From the NCBI GenBank assembly GCA_030761205.1, contig JAULJL010000039.1:4412001-4476000 (forward strand): a stretch of DNA of 64,000 bases, in the 5' to 3' direction. The stretch comes from Fremontodendron californicum (Eukaryota; Streptophyta; Magnoliopsida; Malvales; Malvaceae). The translations under genes and the position numbers were made by a program. Shown piece by piece: positions 1 through 12,395 of this stretch (position 1 is its first letter; each line of letters begins with the position of its first letter). Under the pieces are notes generated by a model that was given only the letters and a program-made list of their open reading frames with translations, was not told the origin of the DNA and ran no database searches.

Positions 1-1068
1 GGAAATTAGAGCCATTTTAAAAATTTTTAGCCCAGTTTTTATTTTCTTATTCAAGCTTCTCAAAATTGTTTTCAAACAATCACAAAGTATTTTGGTTTTA
101 GAATATTTAATTTGACATATTTTCCTAAGGTAGCCGGATATCTTGTTAGATATACGGATTTCCTTAATTAAAGGAAAAAATACATTTCATGCATTGCATT
201 TTTATTTTCATGCACATTATATGATAGCATTATTTTATTCCATGTCATTTAAATTATATGCCATACCATTCATACTTGTCATGTCATTTAGGTTGTATTA
301 TATTATTTAGATTTTGCTATGTCATTTTATTTATGTCATGCATATACATATTCATTTCTTTTAAATGTTTTCAAAAAAAGATAATGGTTTTCAATAAAAA
401 AAATATAAAGATATTCCCGAGTTAAAATAATTCATGAGTTCTCTACCGGGTTTGCTGGAGGGAATATCATCAATTATCATTAATAAAGGAATATCTTTCT
501 TTCAAAAAGAGAATGATTCGGAAAGTTTTCCAAAACTAATAAAAATTTCTATATTTTGCCACGTTTGTTGGGGAATATAGGAAAATTTTGAATTTATAAA
601 TTCCGGACCATTTTCAATAAAAAATGGAATTATTTTTTTTAAATTGGGAATTAACTTGAAATACTAAATTTAAAACCAACTTTTTACCGAGACTTGAGAT
701 AACACACGATTAATAAGGTACCGATTTATACGGGCGTTGTGGGGGTGCTAATCCTTCCCCACACGTAACCGACTCCCGAACCCGCTTCTTTGATTTCTCT
801 GGTTTAAAACGCAGACTTGAAATTGGTTTTTAAAATGTTTTAATTAATTTTTAAAATATTTTTATAAAACCGGTTTTAATAGGTGGCCGATCACACCTAG
901 CTAAAAAAGATTGGTGGCGACTCCATGTCTTTTTTTAAGGTCATTTTCAAAACCTTCATTTTTCTAGAGGAATTAAGTCGACTTTTCCTCGATTTTTTTT
1001 TTAATGTCACACCTAACGAATAATAAAAGTCTTGCGATGAGACGTCGTTATTTTTTTAGGTTGCGACA
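1..1068 (+). repeat. E1 5' LTR, terminal 1068 bp
   Basis: This is the 3' portion of the 5' LTR, ending ...TTGCGACA at 1068. It aligns base for base with 12532-13599 except for position 608. The missing first 3.5 kb of this LTR must lie left of the window. Confidence 0.95.
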
Positions 1069-1071
1069 GCT

Positions 1072-1089
1072 TGGCGACTCCGCTGGGGA
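1072..1089 (+). promoter_or_regulatory. E1 primer-binding site
   Basis: TGGCGACTCCGCTGGGGA lies three bases after the LTR end, where a tRNA primer should anneal. The same PBS type is known from Ogre/Tat elements, where a tRNA-Arg primer has been proposed. The tRNA identity is recalled, not checked. Confidence 0.8.
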
Positions 1090-3186
1090 CTATTAGAGAG
1101 TCAGGCCTAGAAATAGTCATGTGTTATCAAAGTCTCAGTTTTGGTTGGTTTAATTGGTATTTAATTTTAATTCCCACATTTTTCTAATAAAGAGAATTTT
1201 GAAAATAATAAAATATTTTTAAAAATGTTCATTCTCATGTGCATGCATTTTATTATTGTTCTCTAGTTATTTAGGTTGTATATTATAATTGCTTGTTGGT
1301 TAATGCGTTACACTATTCTTGAATGTTTTAATTGCTAGGGCATTTAGAATAAGGTTTGTAGAATAGGTAGTGAAAGGTTTGTTATTCCTCCACACACACT
1401 ACACGTGCATTTGCATAACATGAATCCTCTACCCGGGTTCCGTCCTTTTAAGTGGAAGTAAAGTAACTAAGCCTTCGTGATTGATCCTCCGTATGGGCTA
1501 GTGAAACACTTTCGGAGTATAAAGTACCTAATGTCTTCGTGATGATCCTCCGCATGGGCATAGGAAAATATACTCTAACGAATTGAACCCGCTTTTATCG
1601 GGGTGCCTTACTAGCCTTCACCGGCGACAATGAGGAACAATTCGGGGCCTTAGAACCGATTCACCCTCATATAGTGAACCTAGGCAAAGCCATGCCGAAT
1701 TTCCGTTAGACATACCGAAAATAGGAACACATGGAGGGACATTTCTAAACTTTTTGTTACCTATTTTACACTCCGAATAAGTGTGGTAGATCGGGCAACG
1801 ATGTACGTACATCGCCCGTAATAAATGTGATACTCCGCCTCGATGGCATCGTGATGCCTAAATAAGCAGATATTGCTGGGACAGATGTTCATTAGCTGTT
1901 TTTAAAAAAAAAAAAAAAAAAATCTTTTTTCAAGCATTTTTGCATGTTGCACATTTCATGCATGTGTGAATAGGGCATATACATTTTTGGTTGTATTATT
2001 GATCTCATTCTTTGCAATAAACAGTTGGTAATTTAATTTGATGATTTCATAAAACCGGTAGTGTCACATGAACATTTGCATATTGTACCATAGTAAGATC
2101 CACCCTGAAATTCTTTTGAAAATGATGTGATTGGTTTATCAAAAAAAAAAAAAATGGAGGCAAATCTTGCATAATGAGATTTTTGAATAACCAAGATTTA
2201 GGTCCCACCAATTTCGTGTAATCATTGATTTCTTTGTATATACCTTTGTGTTAATTCATTTATTTTTGCATGTATCATTTTGACATCATGTTATAGTCAT
2301 AGCATGCATGGTCATTCATTGTAAGATACGTTTATGACATGCATGGTCATTATTTGTATATACTTATGTATCAATTTATTTTTTCTTTACATGCATCATG
2401 TTGGCATCAAGTTGCATTCATGCATTCATAGTCAGCATGATTTTTTCTGTATATATCCATATATCAATTTATTCTTTCTATACATGCATCATGTTGGCAT
2501 CCAGTTGCATTCATGCATTCATAGTCAGCATGATTTTTCTGTATATATCCATTATCAATTTATTCTTTCTCTATATGCATCATGGTAGCATCAAGTTGCA
2601 TTCATGCATTCATAGTCAGCATGATTTTTCTGTATCTATTCATATATCAATTTATTCTTTCTTTACATGCATCATGTTAGCATCAGGGTGCATTCATGGT
2701 ATACATAGTCATCATGATATGCTCATGCATTAATTTGTCATATTGGCATCAGGTTGCATTCGTGACATACATGGTCATCATGATTTTCTTTGTATATACT
2801 CTATATCAATCATTCATTGTTTGCATGTATCATAATTGACACCGTGTTGCATTCATAGTGTATGTGATCATTCATTGGGAAACATGCTAAAATACATGAT
2901 CAATCATTGCATATATTCATGTGTTGATCTGTTTATTCTTTGTTTGCAACATGTTGGCATTGTGATTGCATTTATCACAAATATGGTCAGCATGTTTCCA
3001 TTGTACATATCCATACATCATATTGTTTAGGCTTCACATGCATCAAATTGCATTCATGGCTCATTCATCATGACATACATTTGGGGGAAATAAAATAGAA
3101 GTTGGCTTGGCTTTAGGAGTCTTTGAAAGAATTTCCATTTCAAATCAGAAGAAGTACTGAGTACACTTTTAATACAGGCTGGTGCT
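1090..3186 (+). other. E1 untranslated leader
   Basis: About 2.1 kb between PBS and gag has no convincing coding sequence. It holds poly-A runs at about 1902-1921 and 2140-2153 and the CAT-rich minisatellite annotated separately. Long leaders are usual in Tat/Ogre elements. Confidence 0.7.
2290..3060 (+). repeat. CAT-rich minisatellite, about 90-bp unit
   Basis: A unit containing GCATCATGTTGGCATC recurs at about 2394, 2484, 2576 and 2668. Each copy is followed by GCATTCATAGTCAGCATGAT and an ATATCAATTTATTCTTTCT-like stretch. More diverged copies continue to about 3060. Open frames here are by-products of the repeat. Confidence 0.85.
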
Positions 3187-4602
3187 ATGGAGGATGAACA
3201 AGTTGCCCGAATGGAAAAAATGGAAAGGGAACAGAGAGAATTGCGAGAACAGCTAGCAAAATCTCAAGCAGAATCTAAGGATCATATGACTAAACTGATG
3301 GAGCTAATGTCTGCTGTAATCAAGGGAAAATGATACACCGAAAACTTTGTCGCCGGAGAAGGGTTAGAGGTACAAAAGGGCCAAGATGAGGTCGCAATAA
3401 GTGATGCCCAGAACACTGTTAACCCCGTCAATGTCCTAAACTCAGATGATCCAGCTGAACAGGCAAAGTTGAAAAGGGTTGCAGTAAATGAGGTTGAGTT
3501 GGCAGATTCCCAAGGGAAATATCAGTTGTTAGATGAAAGGCTCCGGGCAATAGAAAGAACAGATGTATTCGGGAGTGTAAAGGCGAAAGAACGATGCTTG
3601 ATCCTCGATTTAGTCATTCCTCCTAAGTTCAAGATCCCTGACTTTGTGAAATATGACGGGACGACCGATCCATCAGCCCACATCACTATGTTCTACCGAA
3701 AGATGACAAGTCAGATAGATAATGATAAGCTTTTAATTCACTGCTTTCAGGATAGCCTCAGTGGGTCCGCAATTAGGTGGTATAGTCAGTTGAGCAAGGA
3801 TCAGATTCGCTCTTGGAATGATTTGGCTAGGGCTTTTCTAAACCAGTACAACCATATGACCGACAGGACACTTGATCGTCTCACTTTGCAAAATATGGAG
3901 AAAAAAGCTACTGAGAGCTTCAAAGAATATGCACAACGGTGGATGAGCCTAGCTGCCCAAGTACAACCGCCCTTGACACAAAAGGAAATCACTATCCTTT
4001 TTGTGAATACACTGCAGGCCCCGTACTATGACAGACTCGTCGGCAATGCTTCGAAGAATTTTGCGGACATGGTAATTTCAGGGGAGATGATTGAGAATGC
4101 TATCAAGAGTGGGAAACTTGAAAGAGAAAGAACATCCAATACCGAGAGAAATAAGGCACCAAGAAAGAAAGAGGAAGATGTCCAAACTATGGGAGATTTC
4201 ATCCCATATTCCCAATTTCCCTCATACCAATCATGTTACCCTACTGAGGTATCTCCAAGCCTTTATCCTTACCTACCTACCCAAACATCTAATCCTATAC
4301 CAGCCCTTGCAACAAGGCCTACTTCCAGAAAACGATCGCGGGAAAATCAAGAAAGAATTCCAATCCCCATCCCTGACTTACTGCCATTACTAATAAAGAA
4401 TCAGTACCTTACCCCGGTACCTTTGAAAATAGCTCCGAATCCATCAGCAAGGAGTTATGACCCTGACAGCAAGTGTGATTATCACCTAGGGGTAGTTGGG
4501 CATTCAACTGAAAAATGCAGACAACTGAAGGAAAGGATTGAAAGTCTTATCCGTAATGGTATTTTGACACCGGAGCTTATCAATCAATGGAAGGCCGTTT
4601 AG
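3187..4602 (+). CDS. gag: Gag polyprotein of E1, with one in-frame TGA at 3331-3333
   Basis: Gag is the structural protein that packages retrotransposon RNA into virus-like particles. From ATG 3187 the frame reads 48 residues of a charged, coiled-coil-like N-terminus. It then meets TGA (3331-3333) and stays open in the same frame to TAG 4600-4602. The downstream part carries the Retrotrans_gag domain (about 3600-4110), recognisable by PPKFKIPDFVKYDG, then SGSAIRWYSQL and SWNDLARAFLNQY, and ends with a C/H-rich CDYHLGVVGHSTEKC knuckle (about 4471-4515) typical of Tat-clade Gags. The stop could be a null mutation, or the real start could lie after it, although no ATG is well placed between the stop and the domain. 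No pol ORF follows. Since the LTRs are nearly identical, this copy moved recently, probably helped in trans by a relative. Confidence 0.85.
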
Positions 4603-7480
4603 CCCTAAATCAGTTTCTTTCAGGGTTTTAGGGGGAGAATTACTACCTTTGAAGGATGTCAATAGGAGTATTTTTGACGCATGTAGTTTTATACACTGTG
4701 ATGATGAAAGCACTTGTCTCATGTTAACATCTACATGAATTAAATGAATTTTAAATGCTTTGTGTTTGTTGTGTTTTAAATAAACGTGAATTTACAAAAA
4801 CAAGCATTAAGGAAGTTTTAATAATGGATAGTCTCAAGAAGATTGATGATCAGTGTTAGAAATGACCCAACACCATCCCCCTCCTTTTTGGGCTTCTCTA
4901 TACCTAAACCTTGAATCAATAACACTTGAAAGACCTAATGCTTCAAGGAAAAATGAATGAAAAAAGAGAAGTATTGTCATTGCAAAATAAACAAGGATGT
5001 AAATCCTAGTCTAGGCTATGAACAAAGGAACGAACTTTTTGAAATTTTTCGAATTCCTTGAAAATCAAACAAATGAGACATTCTTTCAAGAGTCTAGATT
5101 TCGATAATTTGGTGTGTGTCAAGATTGTGCTAAAATTATTCATGACCTTTCCCAATAACCACAAAACACTAATTGCCCAAACATCACTTCATGATTGACA
5201 TCCTGGGGCACAATGATTAAACTAGATTATCCCTTGTCCCAGAGAAAATTCGTTTTTGGGTCATATTTTCCTTATCTCCTCAAAAAAACTCAGATTGAAA
5301 ACTCAGCCTTTTCAAAATAGACCTGGACTTGCTATGTTCCTCGTTGATACAGATTCTCATGGTTAATCAAATTAAGGCATCATAGGTGGAAATGATGGAT
5401 ACATGGTGAATAAGGATGGACTAAATGCATGAATCATAGGGGCATGCGACGAAAAAAAAATTTTGTGATATCATGCATATGAGAATTCGGATGATTCCAA
5501 AGTGCAAAATGAAATTTTGAATATCTATTTCCCCTAGGGATTGCTTTTCAATGTGAATATTTGTGCTTGACATGAGAAATGGCCATCTTTCATATCCCTT
5601 TCACACAAAAAGAAATTATCCATAGTCACCCCTTTTGAGCCAAAAGAATTCTTTCTTCTTTGAACCCTGATCAAGGATTACCCTCTACACTGGGGGGCAA
5701 ATGCGAGGAAAGATCTTTTCAAAGATCATTGAGAAATGAGTGATAGCTCAAGGACAGACACAAAGCAAATGGAGCCCCGAATAAATACGGGCTCACTCTG
5801 TCAAAGAAAAAGAAGAGAAAAAGATGGTGAAATGAAAGCCAAGAAAAACAAAAGAAAAACACAATGAAAAAGAAAATGTGTGTGAAAGACATGGCAAATT
5901 GAAAGCCAAGAGCAAGGAAGAAAAAGAGCAAAGTCAAAAGGAAAGAAATGTCCAATAAGGGACAAATGCTTCAAAGGGAATCCTCCTCAAGAAATGATCC
6001 TTGATCTGATTACCCTCAAACACATATTTTGGGCCTATTTATCCTTTCTTTCTGAACCCTGAGCCATGGCCTACATTATATGCTTTAAAAGTCCATTTTG
6101 ATCAAGCATGAATATTTAATTTGAAAGGTTTTTCCTCAGATTTTATCCCATTTCATCGAATTATCATTTCACTAAGGAAGAATTTAGAATTCTCAAGTGC
6201 ATGGTAAAACAATGAACAAAAAAAAAATGGAAAGAATGGGACTCTAGGGCGAAAACCCAAAAATGGGCGGTCTAGAGTAAATTTGGAAATTTTCGATGCC
6301 ATCTATGATAGTGCCGATACCCCAAAAGAAAAGATCTTATTAAAGGAGTGGTCATCGAGGAACATCTAGGAAATCCTGAACCCCCCAAATTGTCAGTTCT
6401 CATTCAGAAGATTGTCTTCAAAAACTGAAACTTTTTTCCTCCAAAATCAACTTTCCGGTTTAAACATCCCAGCCAATCTTGATGCTTGACAAAATGCCTT
6501 GATATGGAAACTAAAAGAATGTTGAATTTGTTTGGTTCTCAATGAATTCATGATTTATAAAACCTGTTCCATTTGTGAGCCTAGAAGGGATATACATTTT
6601 TGTCATGAAGTTTTCCTGGAAAAGCCAGAATCTTGTTATACCAAGCCTTGCCAATCCCAGTTGGAAAAACCCAGATTGATACTTAGAGAAATTTCTAACA
6701 ATGATCATCAGTCTTCAAAAGATTTGTACATCACACATTGCGGGGTTAATATTTTTTGTTCAGAAGTTTTCAAAATGCGAAAACAAATAAAGATATTTTT
6801 GAAATACCCATTCTGATGTTGACATGAGACAAGGATTTTTCTAACTCAAAGGTGTAGAACTGCTAGAATAGGTCATGACTTCCAGATATGAGAAGAAGAA
6901 ATCGAACCCAGTGCAGATCTCTGTTGATGAAAGTTTGAAAACTGTTGGGGCAAAGAGAATAGCCAAAATGAATTGAAGATATACTCTGATTTGAAGAGGA
7001 AAAATGAATTTGAAAGGTTAAGCCAAAGCCTAAAAAAAAAAACAACCGGGGGCATTTGCATCACTCATGAGCATTCATCTCTCTATCAAGCTTTTACATC
7101 TGCATAGTGTCGGCAAGCATTTGCATCATTCATGGGTATTTGCATTGGCATTATTCCATAAGCATCTGCATTTTACCTTTACATTTACATTCTTCATGGA
7201 ATTCGTATTTGTGTCATCTCAAACAATTGCATCATTTCTAGAATCATTGCATTTTCATTAATGTGTGGTAATTGTAGTTACACCATTCATAAACCAGTTA
7301 CATGAACACAATTAGTAGGGGCATCTGCATCATGAAACATGGGCATCAATCCAAGTCATTTACATTTGCATTAAAGACATTTGCACCAGTTTAAGTCATT
7401 TCATATCTTATTCAACATATGCATTTGCATCAAAAAGCATTCGCATCTTCTCAAAATCTTTAGGTTAATTTTCAACAATT
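4603..7480 (+). other. E1 post-gag non-coding region (pol deleted)
   Basis: No ORF here resembles pol. Positions from about 5440 to 6290 align with 23700-24412 of E2, which lies directly after integrase there. Shared landmarks include GCATATGAGAATTC and GAAATGATCCTTGATCTGAT. Pol has therefore been lost between about 4600 and 5440. The segment 7060-7450 is rich in GCATTTGCAT-like words. Confidence 0.75.
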
Positions 7481-8700
7481 CTTCACCACCATTCTGAAGA
7501 CCTTCGGGCATCATTTTTAAAGTCGCATACAGCGCATTTTTTCCAAATCACGAGTAAGGCCTCCGGGCACCATTCTTAAGGCCTCCGGGCACCATTCTTA
7601 AGACCCCCGGGCATCATTTTTAAAGTCGCATACAGCGCATTTTTTCCAAATCACGGGTAAGGCCTCCGGGCACCATTCTTAAGACCCCCGGGCATCATTT
7701 TTAAAGTCGCATACAGCGCATTTTTTCCAAATCACGGGTAAGGCCTCCGGGCACCATTCTTAAGGCCTCCGGGCACCATTCTTAAGACCCCCGGGCATCA
7801 TTTTTAAAGTCGCATACAGCGCATTTTTTTCAAATCACGGGTAAGGCCTCCGGGCACCATTCTTAAGACCCCCGAGCATCATTTTTAAAGTCGCATACAG
7901 CGCAGTTTTTTCAAATCACGGGTAAGGCCTCCAGGCACTATTCTTAAGGCCTATGGGCACCATTTTTAAGACCTCCGGGCATAATTTTTCAAATCACAGG
8001 TAAGACCTCCGGGCAACATCTTTAAGACCTCCGGGCATAACTTTTTTTCAGGGGTAAGGCCTATGGGCACCATTTTTAAGACCTCCGGGCATAATTTTTC
8101 AAATCACAGGTAAGACCTCCGGGCATAACTCTTTTTTCAGGGGTAAGGCCTATGGGCACCATTTTTAAGACCTCCGGGCATAATTTTTCAAATCACAGGT
8201 AAGACCTCCGGGCATAACTCTTTTTTCAGGGGTAAGGCCTATGGGCACCATTTTTAAGACCTCCGGGCATAATTTTTCAAATCACAGGTAAGACCTCCGG
8301 GCAACATCTTTAAGACCTCCGGGCATAACTTTTTTTCAGGGGTAAGACCTCCGAGCACCAATTTTTAAGACCTCCGGGCATAATTTTTCAAATCACAGGT
8401 AAGACCTCCGGGCAACATCTTTAAGACCTCCGGGCATAACCTTTTTCAGGGATAAGACCTCCGGGCACCAATTTTTAAGACCTCCGGGCATAATTTTTCA
8501 TATCACAGGTAAGACCTCCGGGCAACATCTTTAAGATCTCCGGGCATAACTTTTTTCAGGGGTAAGACCTCCGGGCACCAATTTTTAAGACCTCCGGGCA
8601 CCATTTTAAGACCTCCGGGCACCAATTTTTAAGACCTCCAGGCACCATTTTAAGACCTTCGGGCACCAATTTTAAAGCCCTTCGAGCATAAATTTTTCTT
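7480..8700 (+). repeat. Compound minisatellite in E1 3' UTR
   Basis: Two related arrays follow each other. In the first (about 7480-7930), GTCGCATACAGCGC recurs at 7523, 7625, 7706, 7809 and 7890, giving alternating spacings of about 102 and 81. The difference is one extra copy of a 21-bp subunit (GGCCTCCGGGCACCATTCTT). In the second (about 7930-8690), AAGACCTCCGGGCA recurs every 20-50 bp with AATTTTTCAAATCACAGGT spacers. The long 3' UTRs of Tat/Ogre elements are known to carry such arrays, and some have seeded satellites. Confidence 0.9.
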
Positions 8701-8769
8701 TTGAAAATCGAATTTATTCCCTTAGGACGAATCGAGCCTTGTTTAGGCAGGGAATTCAATTTATTGTTT

Positions 8770-8895
8770 TAAAAAAATGAAAAAGAGAAAATAGAAAAAA
8801 AAAAGAAAAAAAGAAAAAAAGAAAAAAGAAGAAAAAAATGAAAAAAAGAAAAATAGAAAAAGAAAAAAATGAAAATGAAAAAGAAAAAGAAACCC
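8770..8895 (+). repeat. A/G-only low-complexity tract
   Basis: About 125 bases almost wholly of A with scattered G (GAAAAAG units) lie between the minisatellite and the polypurine tract. They may be a decayed or expanded second polypurine tract. Confidence 0.8.
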
Positions 8896-8982
8896 CTTTT
8901 CCTTTCCTTCACATGTGATGTCACTGACCGTACAAAATTAGTGTCGGTTTATCTTTGCCTGATTCCTGATTCTCAGCAATAG

Positions 8983-8997
8983 TCAAAGAGGGGCAGC
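8983..8997 (+). promoter_or_regulatory. E1 polypurine tract
   Basis: TCAAAGAGGGGCAGC sits immediately before the LTR start TGTAGACACC, the position of the plus-strand primer. E2 has nearly the same sequence before its LTR at 30916. Confidence 0.8.
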
Positions 8998-9127
8998 TGT
9001 AGACACCTAATTTTGTCCGGACCACTAAACAGGTATGTTTTCTTCCCATATTGATGTTCCCAAGTGTAAAAAGACTGTTTTCACCCTGCAGGTGGTACTC
9101 CGAGACTTAGTTTAAGAGGGCGAGCAC

Positions 9128-9235
9128 AAAAAGTCAAACTTGAAAAAAAAGTCAACCCCAAAAAAGTCAACCCCGAAAAAGTCAACCCCAGAAAGTCAAC
9201 TACTGAAAAAGTCAACCCACTTTCAAAATCAAGAT
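9128..9235 (+). repeat. Short tandem array of AAAAAGTCAACCCC
   Basis: Six or seven copies of a 14-18-bp unit. The same motif occurs at the matching place in the other two LTRs of this group (about 28797-28885 on the opposite strand, and about 31038-31105), so it is an ancestral LTR feature. Confidence 0.85.
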
Positions 9236-9699
9236 TTTAAGTTCAATTGAAAAATGGCAAAAGAATTTTGATAATCCGAGGTCTACATTGAAAGATATGG
9301 AGTTCGGAAGTTGGGATTTGGAGATTCAGTAGAAAAGAAACCCTAATCCGAGAAATTTGGGGAAAAGTGCTTAAACGATCAAACTGGTCGGAATTGAAGG
9401 TTCCAAATGAAAGATAAGCACTGACTACGGGTAATGGAGAAGTCACTTGCAAGAAAAACCGAAAGAAAAGTCAATCCGGGAGAAAACCGAGAATTAGGGT
9501 TTTTAGTGGATTTCGGTGAAATCGGGAAGAATCATAGAAATGGCCCGACTTGTTAAGACCAAAGCCCCCAATGGATGAAGAATGGTTAAAAAGGATGGCC
9601 CAAGGCTCAGATTGAAGAAAATCTGAAAATCGGATTTGTTTTGAGCAAAACCGGGTTTCGGAGGTAAAAGGGCAAAATTGGAAAAATTTGGGAAAAATA

Positions 9700-10280
9700 G
9701 CAAATGGACTCCGAAAATTATGGAAAATTTGTCAATCTCATTCTTAAATCATTTGAAGGAGATTGGCGAAAGAAAATCTTGATTCCGAGTTCGTTTGCAA
9801 AATGGCCAAATCCCGGGCTTCTTATGCAGTAATTCAAAAAGGAAAATCCCGGAAAAATAGCAAATGGACTCCAAAAATTCTGAAATTTGGAAAATCTCAT
9901 TTTTAAATTATTTGGAAGAGATTGGCGAAAGAAAATCTTGATTCCGAGTTCGTTTGCAAAATGGCCAAATCCCGGGCCTCCTATGCAGTAATTCAAGCCG
10001 ATAAATCCCGAAAAAATACCAAATGAGCTCCAAAAATTATGAAAACTTCCAGATCACACTTTTTAATTATTTTGAAGAGATTGGTGAAGAAAAATCTTGA
10101 TTTGGAGCTCGTTTAAAAAATGGTAAAATGTAGGGGCATAAAAGGGCATTTTTGGGAAGAAAAAATCCAAATAAATAGCAAACGGACTCGGATAATTTTG
10201 AAAACTTCCAGAACTCAATATTTTATTATTTTGGAAGTATTAAAAAAAGAAAAATTGAATTTGGAGTCCGTTTGATATTT
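9700..10280 (+). repeat. Imperfect tandem repeat in LTR, about 150-180-bp unit
   Basis: Successive units carry AATAGCAAATGGACTCC, then an AATTTTGGAAGAGATTGG-like word, then GAGTTCGTTTGCAAAATGG. Equivalent arrays lie at 27905-28660 (inverted) and 31740-32290. Confidence 0.8.
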
Positions 10281-11949
10281 ACTTGCATCCGGGGGGCAAA
10301 ATGGTCATTTCACCCAAGCAACCGAAAAGGGCTTTTTTGGCCCTTCAAAAAATCAGAGTTGGGCTGGAAAAGAGATGTGCTGGCATACCCAAGCCCAAAG
10401 AAAGGAGGAAGCTTCTAATTTTTTTTTTAATCAAGTGGTTAAAAATCAAGAGTTAGTTAACCATTCTCTTTGATCAAGCCATGGTGATTAAACCACATAG
10501 GTTAAGAAAGATGTCAACATTATTTTTGCATAGCTGTAATTTGAGAGGGCTGAGATGCTAATCTAAAGGTGGTAATTTCATGACTTTTCATCTTGAATTA
10601 TTGGCCATTTGATGGAAATTAGGTTACACAAAAATGACAACATCTTGGAGGCTATATAACCATGCATTAAGGCTAGCCCTAAGGGGGGGGGAGGCAGATT
10701 TTGGTTTCTTCTTTTCCATTTTGGCTGATTTCTCTTAGTTTTTCTTAGTTTTTATCTTCTTGGTTGAGAGCAAAAAAAGAAAAGTTTAGAAAAAAAGGAA
10801 AGTTTGAAGAGAAAAGCTTGAAATATTAGCTTCTTGAGGTTGCTCTTGAGCACCAACTCTTGCACTTTCATTTTCTATTCTTGTTTTTTGCTATTTTAAT
10901 CTCTACTTGGTGAGTTTTCATTTTAAAATAATGTTTCTTGTTCTTCCTTCATTTCCTTTCTTAAGTATATTTTTTTTACATTTTGTTTTTACAATAAACT
11001 CACCATGGCCAAATGGCCTACATTATTTATTTTAAGTTGTTGTTTCAATTCATTTTACCATATTGTTTATGCTATTTTCTTTGTTTTTGATGTTTTAAGT
11101 GTTATGTTATTTCATGTTCTTAAGTTATATTTAATTTGGTTGCTTTGTTTGTTGCCATTTATGTCTTAGATATCATGTTTTTGCATTTTTAATTTTCTGT
11201 TTTCATGTTGTTTAAATTTGAGCATGTTTTAGAGTTAGCATATTAAGTGTTTGTGAAAATGTTTGTGTGATTCTTTGCATGATTCTTGTTTTATATCTTA
11301 GTTGAGCATGTTTTAGATTTAGCATATTAAGTGTTTGTGAAAATGCTTGTGTGATTTTTGTGTTATGACTTAGTTTTTCATGCTAGTATGCCAAGTGTTT
11401 GAGAAAATGCCATGCTTGTTGGAGCTTGAGGCCATTTGGCTACTCCATGTGTTTTGCATTGTGTGTTGCATTTTTTGTCATGCTAGTTGTTAGGTTTTTG
11501 CATTTGCATGATATTTGGTTGGATTTTTGAATTAAGCATGCCTTGTGTTTGTGAAAATGCCATGCATATCTTAGGTCTAGGTTGCATTTATTGCCATGCA
11601 AGTTCATGTTAGGTCTAGGCCATATTATTTATGTCATGCATTTTCCTTACATTTAGTTTTAAATCCATGCATTTCATGCATTATGTTTGCTGCATTATTT
11701 CATGCATTTCATGCTCATACCACTTGAATAATGACTTGAGCCAATTGATGGTTCAAAGTCATGCTCTCTTGAGCACACTTGTGGAAAATTAAGTTTGTCA
11801 AGTTGATTATTCTACCTTTGTGATTTTTTTTACTTAGCCATTTTTTATCTAACTTTCAAAAAGTCCTAGCTACTGCTTTCAAGTCATTTTATGAGTTTCA
11901 AATATTTTTACTTTGATTTTTAAATGATTTTATCAAAGACAAAAAAATG

Positions 11950-12395
11950 TGCTGGCAAAGCAGTTTTTTCTCCTCCAAAAACTCGTACATCTCTGATTTT
12001 TCTGGGAATTCATCTTTGATCAGAAAATTAAGCCGATTTTTTATCGTGTAGTTTTACATGTCCTGAGTCTCCAGTAATTTTTTCAGAATTTTTGGAATTT
12101 TTAAAAATAGGGTAAAAAATCGTGGATTAAAACTGGACAGTGGAGTCAGAATTGAATTTAAAGAAAAACAAAGCAGTTTTTTCTCCTCCAAAAACTCGTA
12201 CATCTCTGATTTTTCTGGGAATTCATCTTTGATTCAAAAATTAAGCCGATTTTTTCTCGTGTAGTTTTACATGTCCTGAGTCTCCAGTATTTTTTTCAGA
12301 ATTTTTGGAATTTTTAAAAATAGGATAAAAAATCATGGATTAAAACTGGTTAGTGGAGTCAGAATTGAATTTAAAGAAAAACCAATTTTCTGTTT
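11950..12395 (+). repeat. 213-bp direct duplication in LTR
   Basis: AAAGCAGTTTTTTCTCCTCC begins one copy near 11958 and a second near 12171. The two copies are nearly identical, ending in AAAACTGG(A/T)(C/T)AGTGGAGTCAG. Confidence 0.85.

Noticed and set aside
2334..2733. Overlapping open frames encoding Tyr/His/Ile-rich repeats
   Set aside because: They are by-products of the CAT-rich minisatellite. No start context or domain supports them.
7480..8700. Regularly spaced direct repeats that might recall a CRISPR array
   Set aside because: The spacers are themselves repeats, units vary from 81 to 102 bp, and the region lies in the 3' UTR of a plant retrotransposon. No cas gene exists here.
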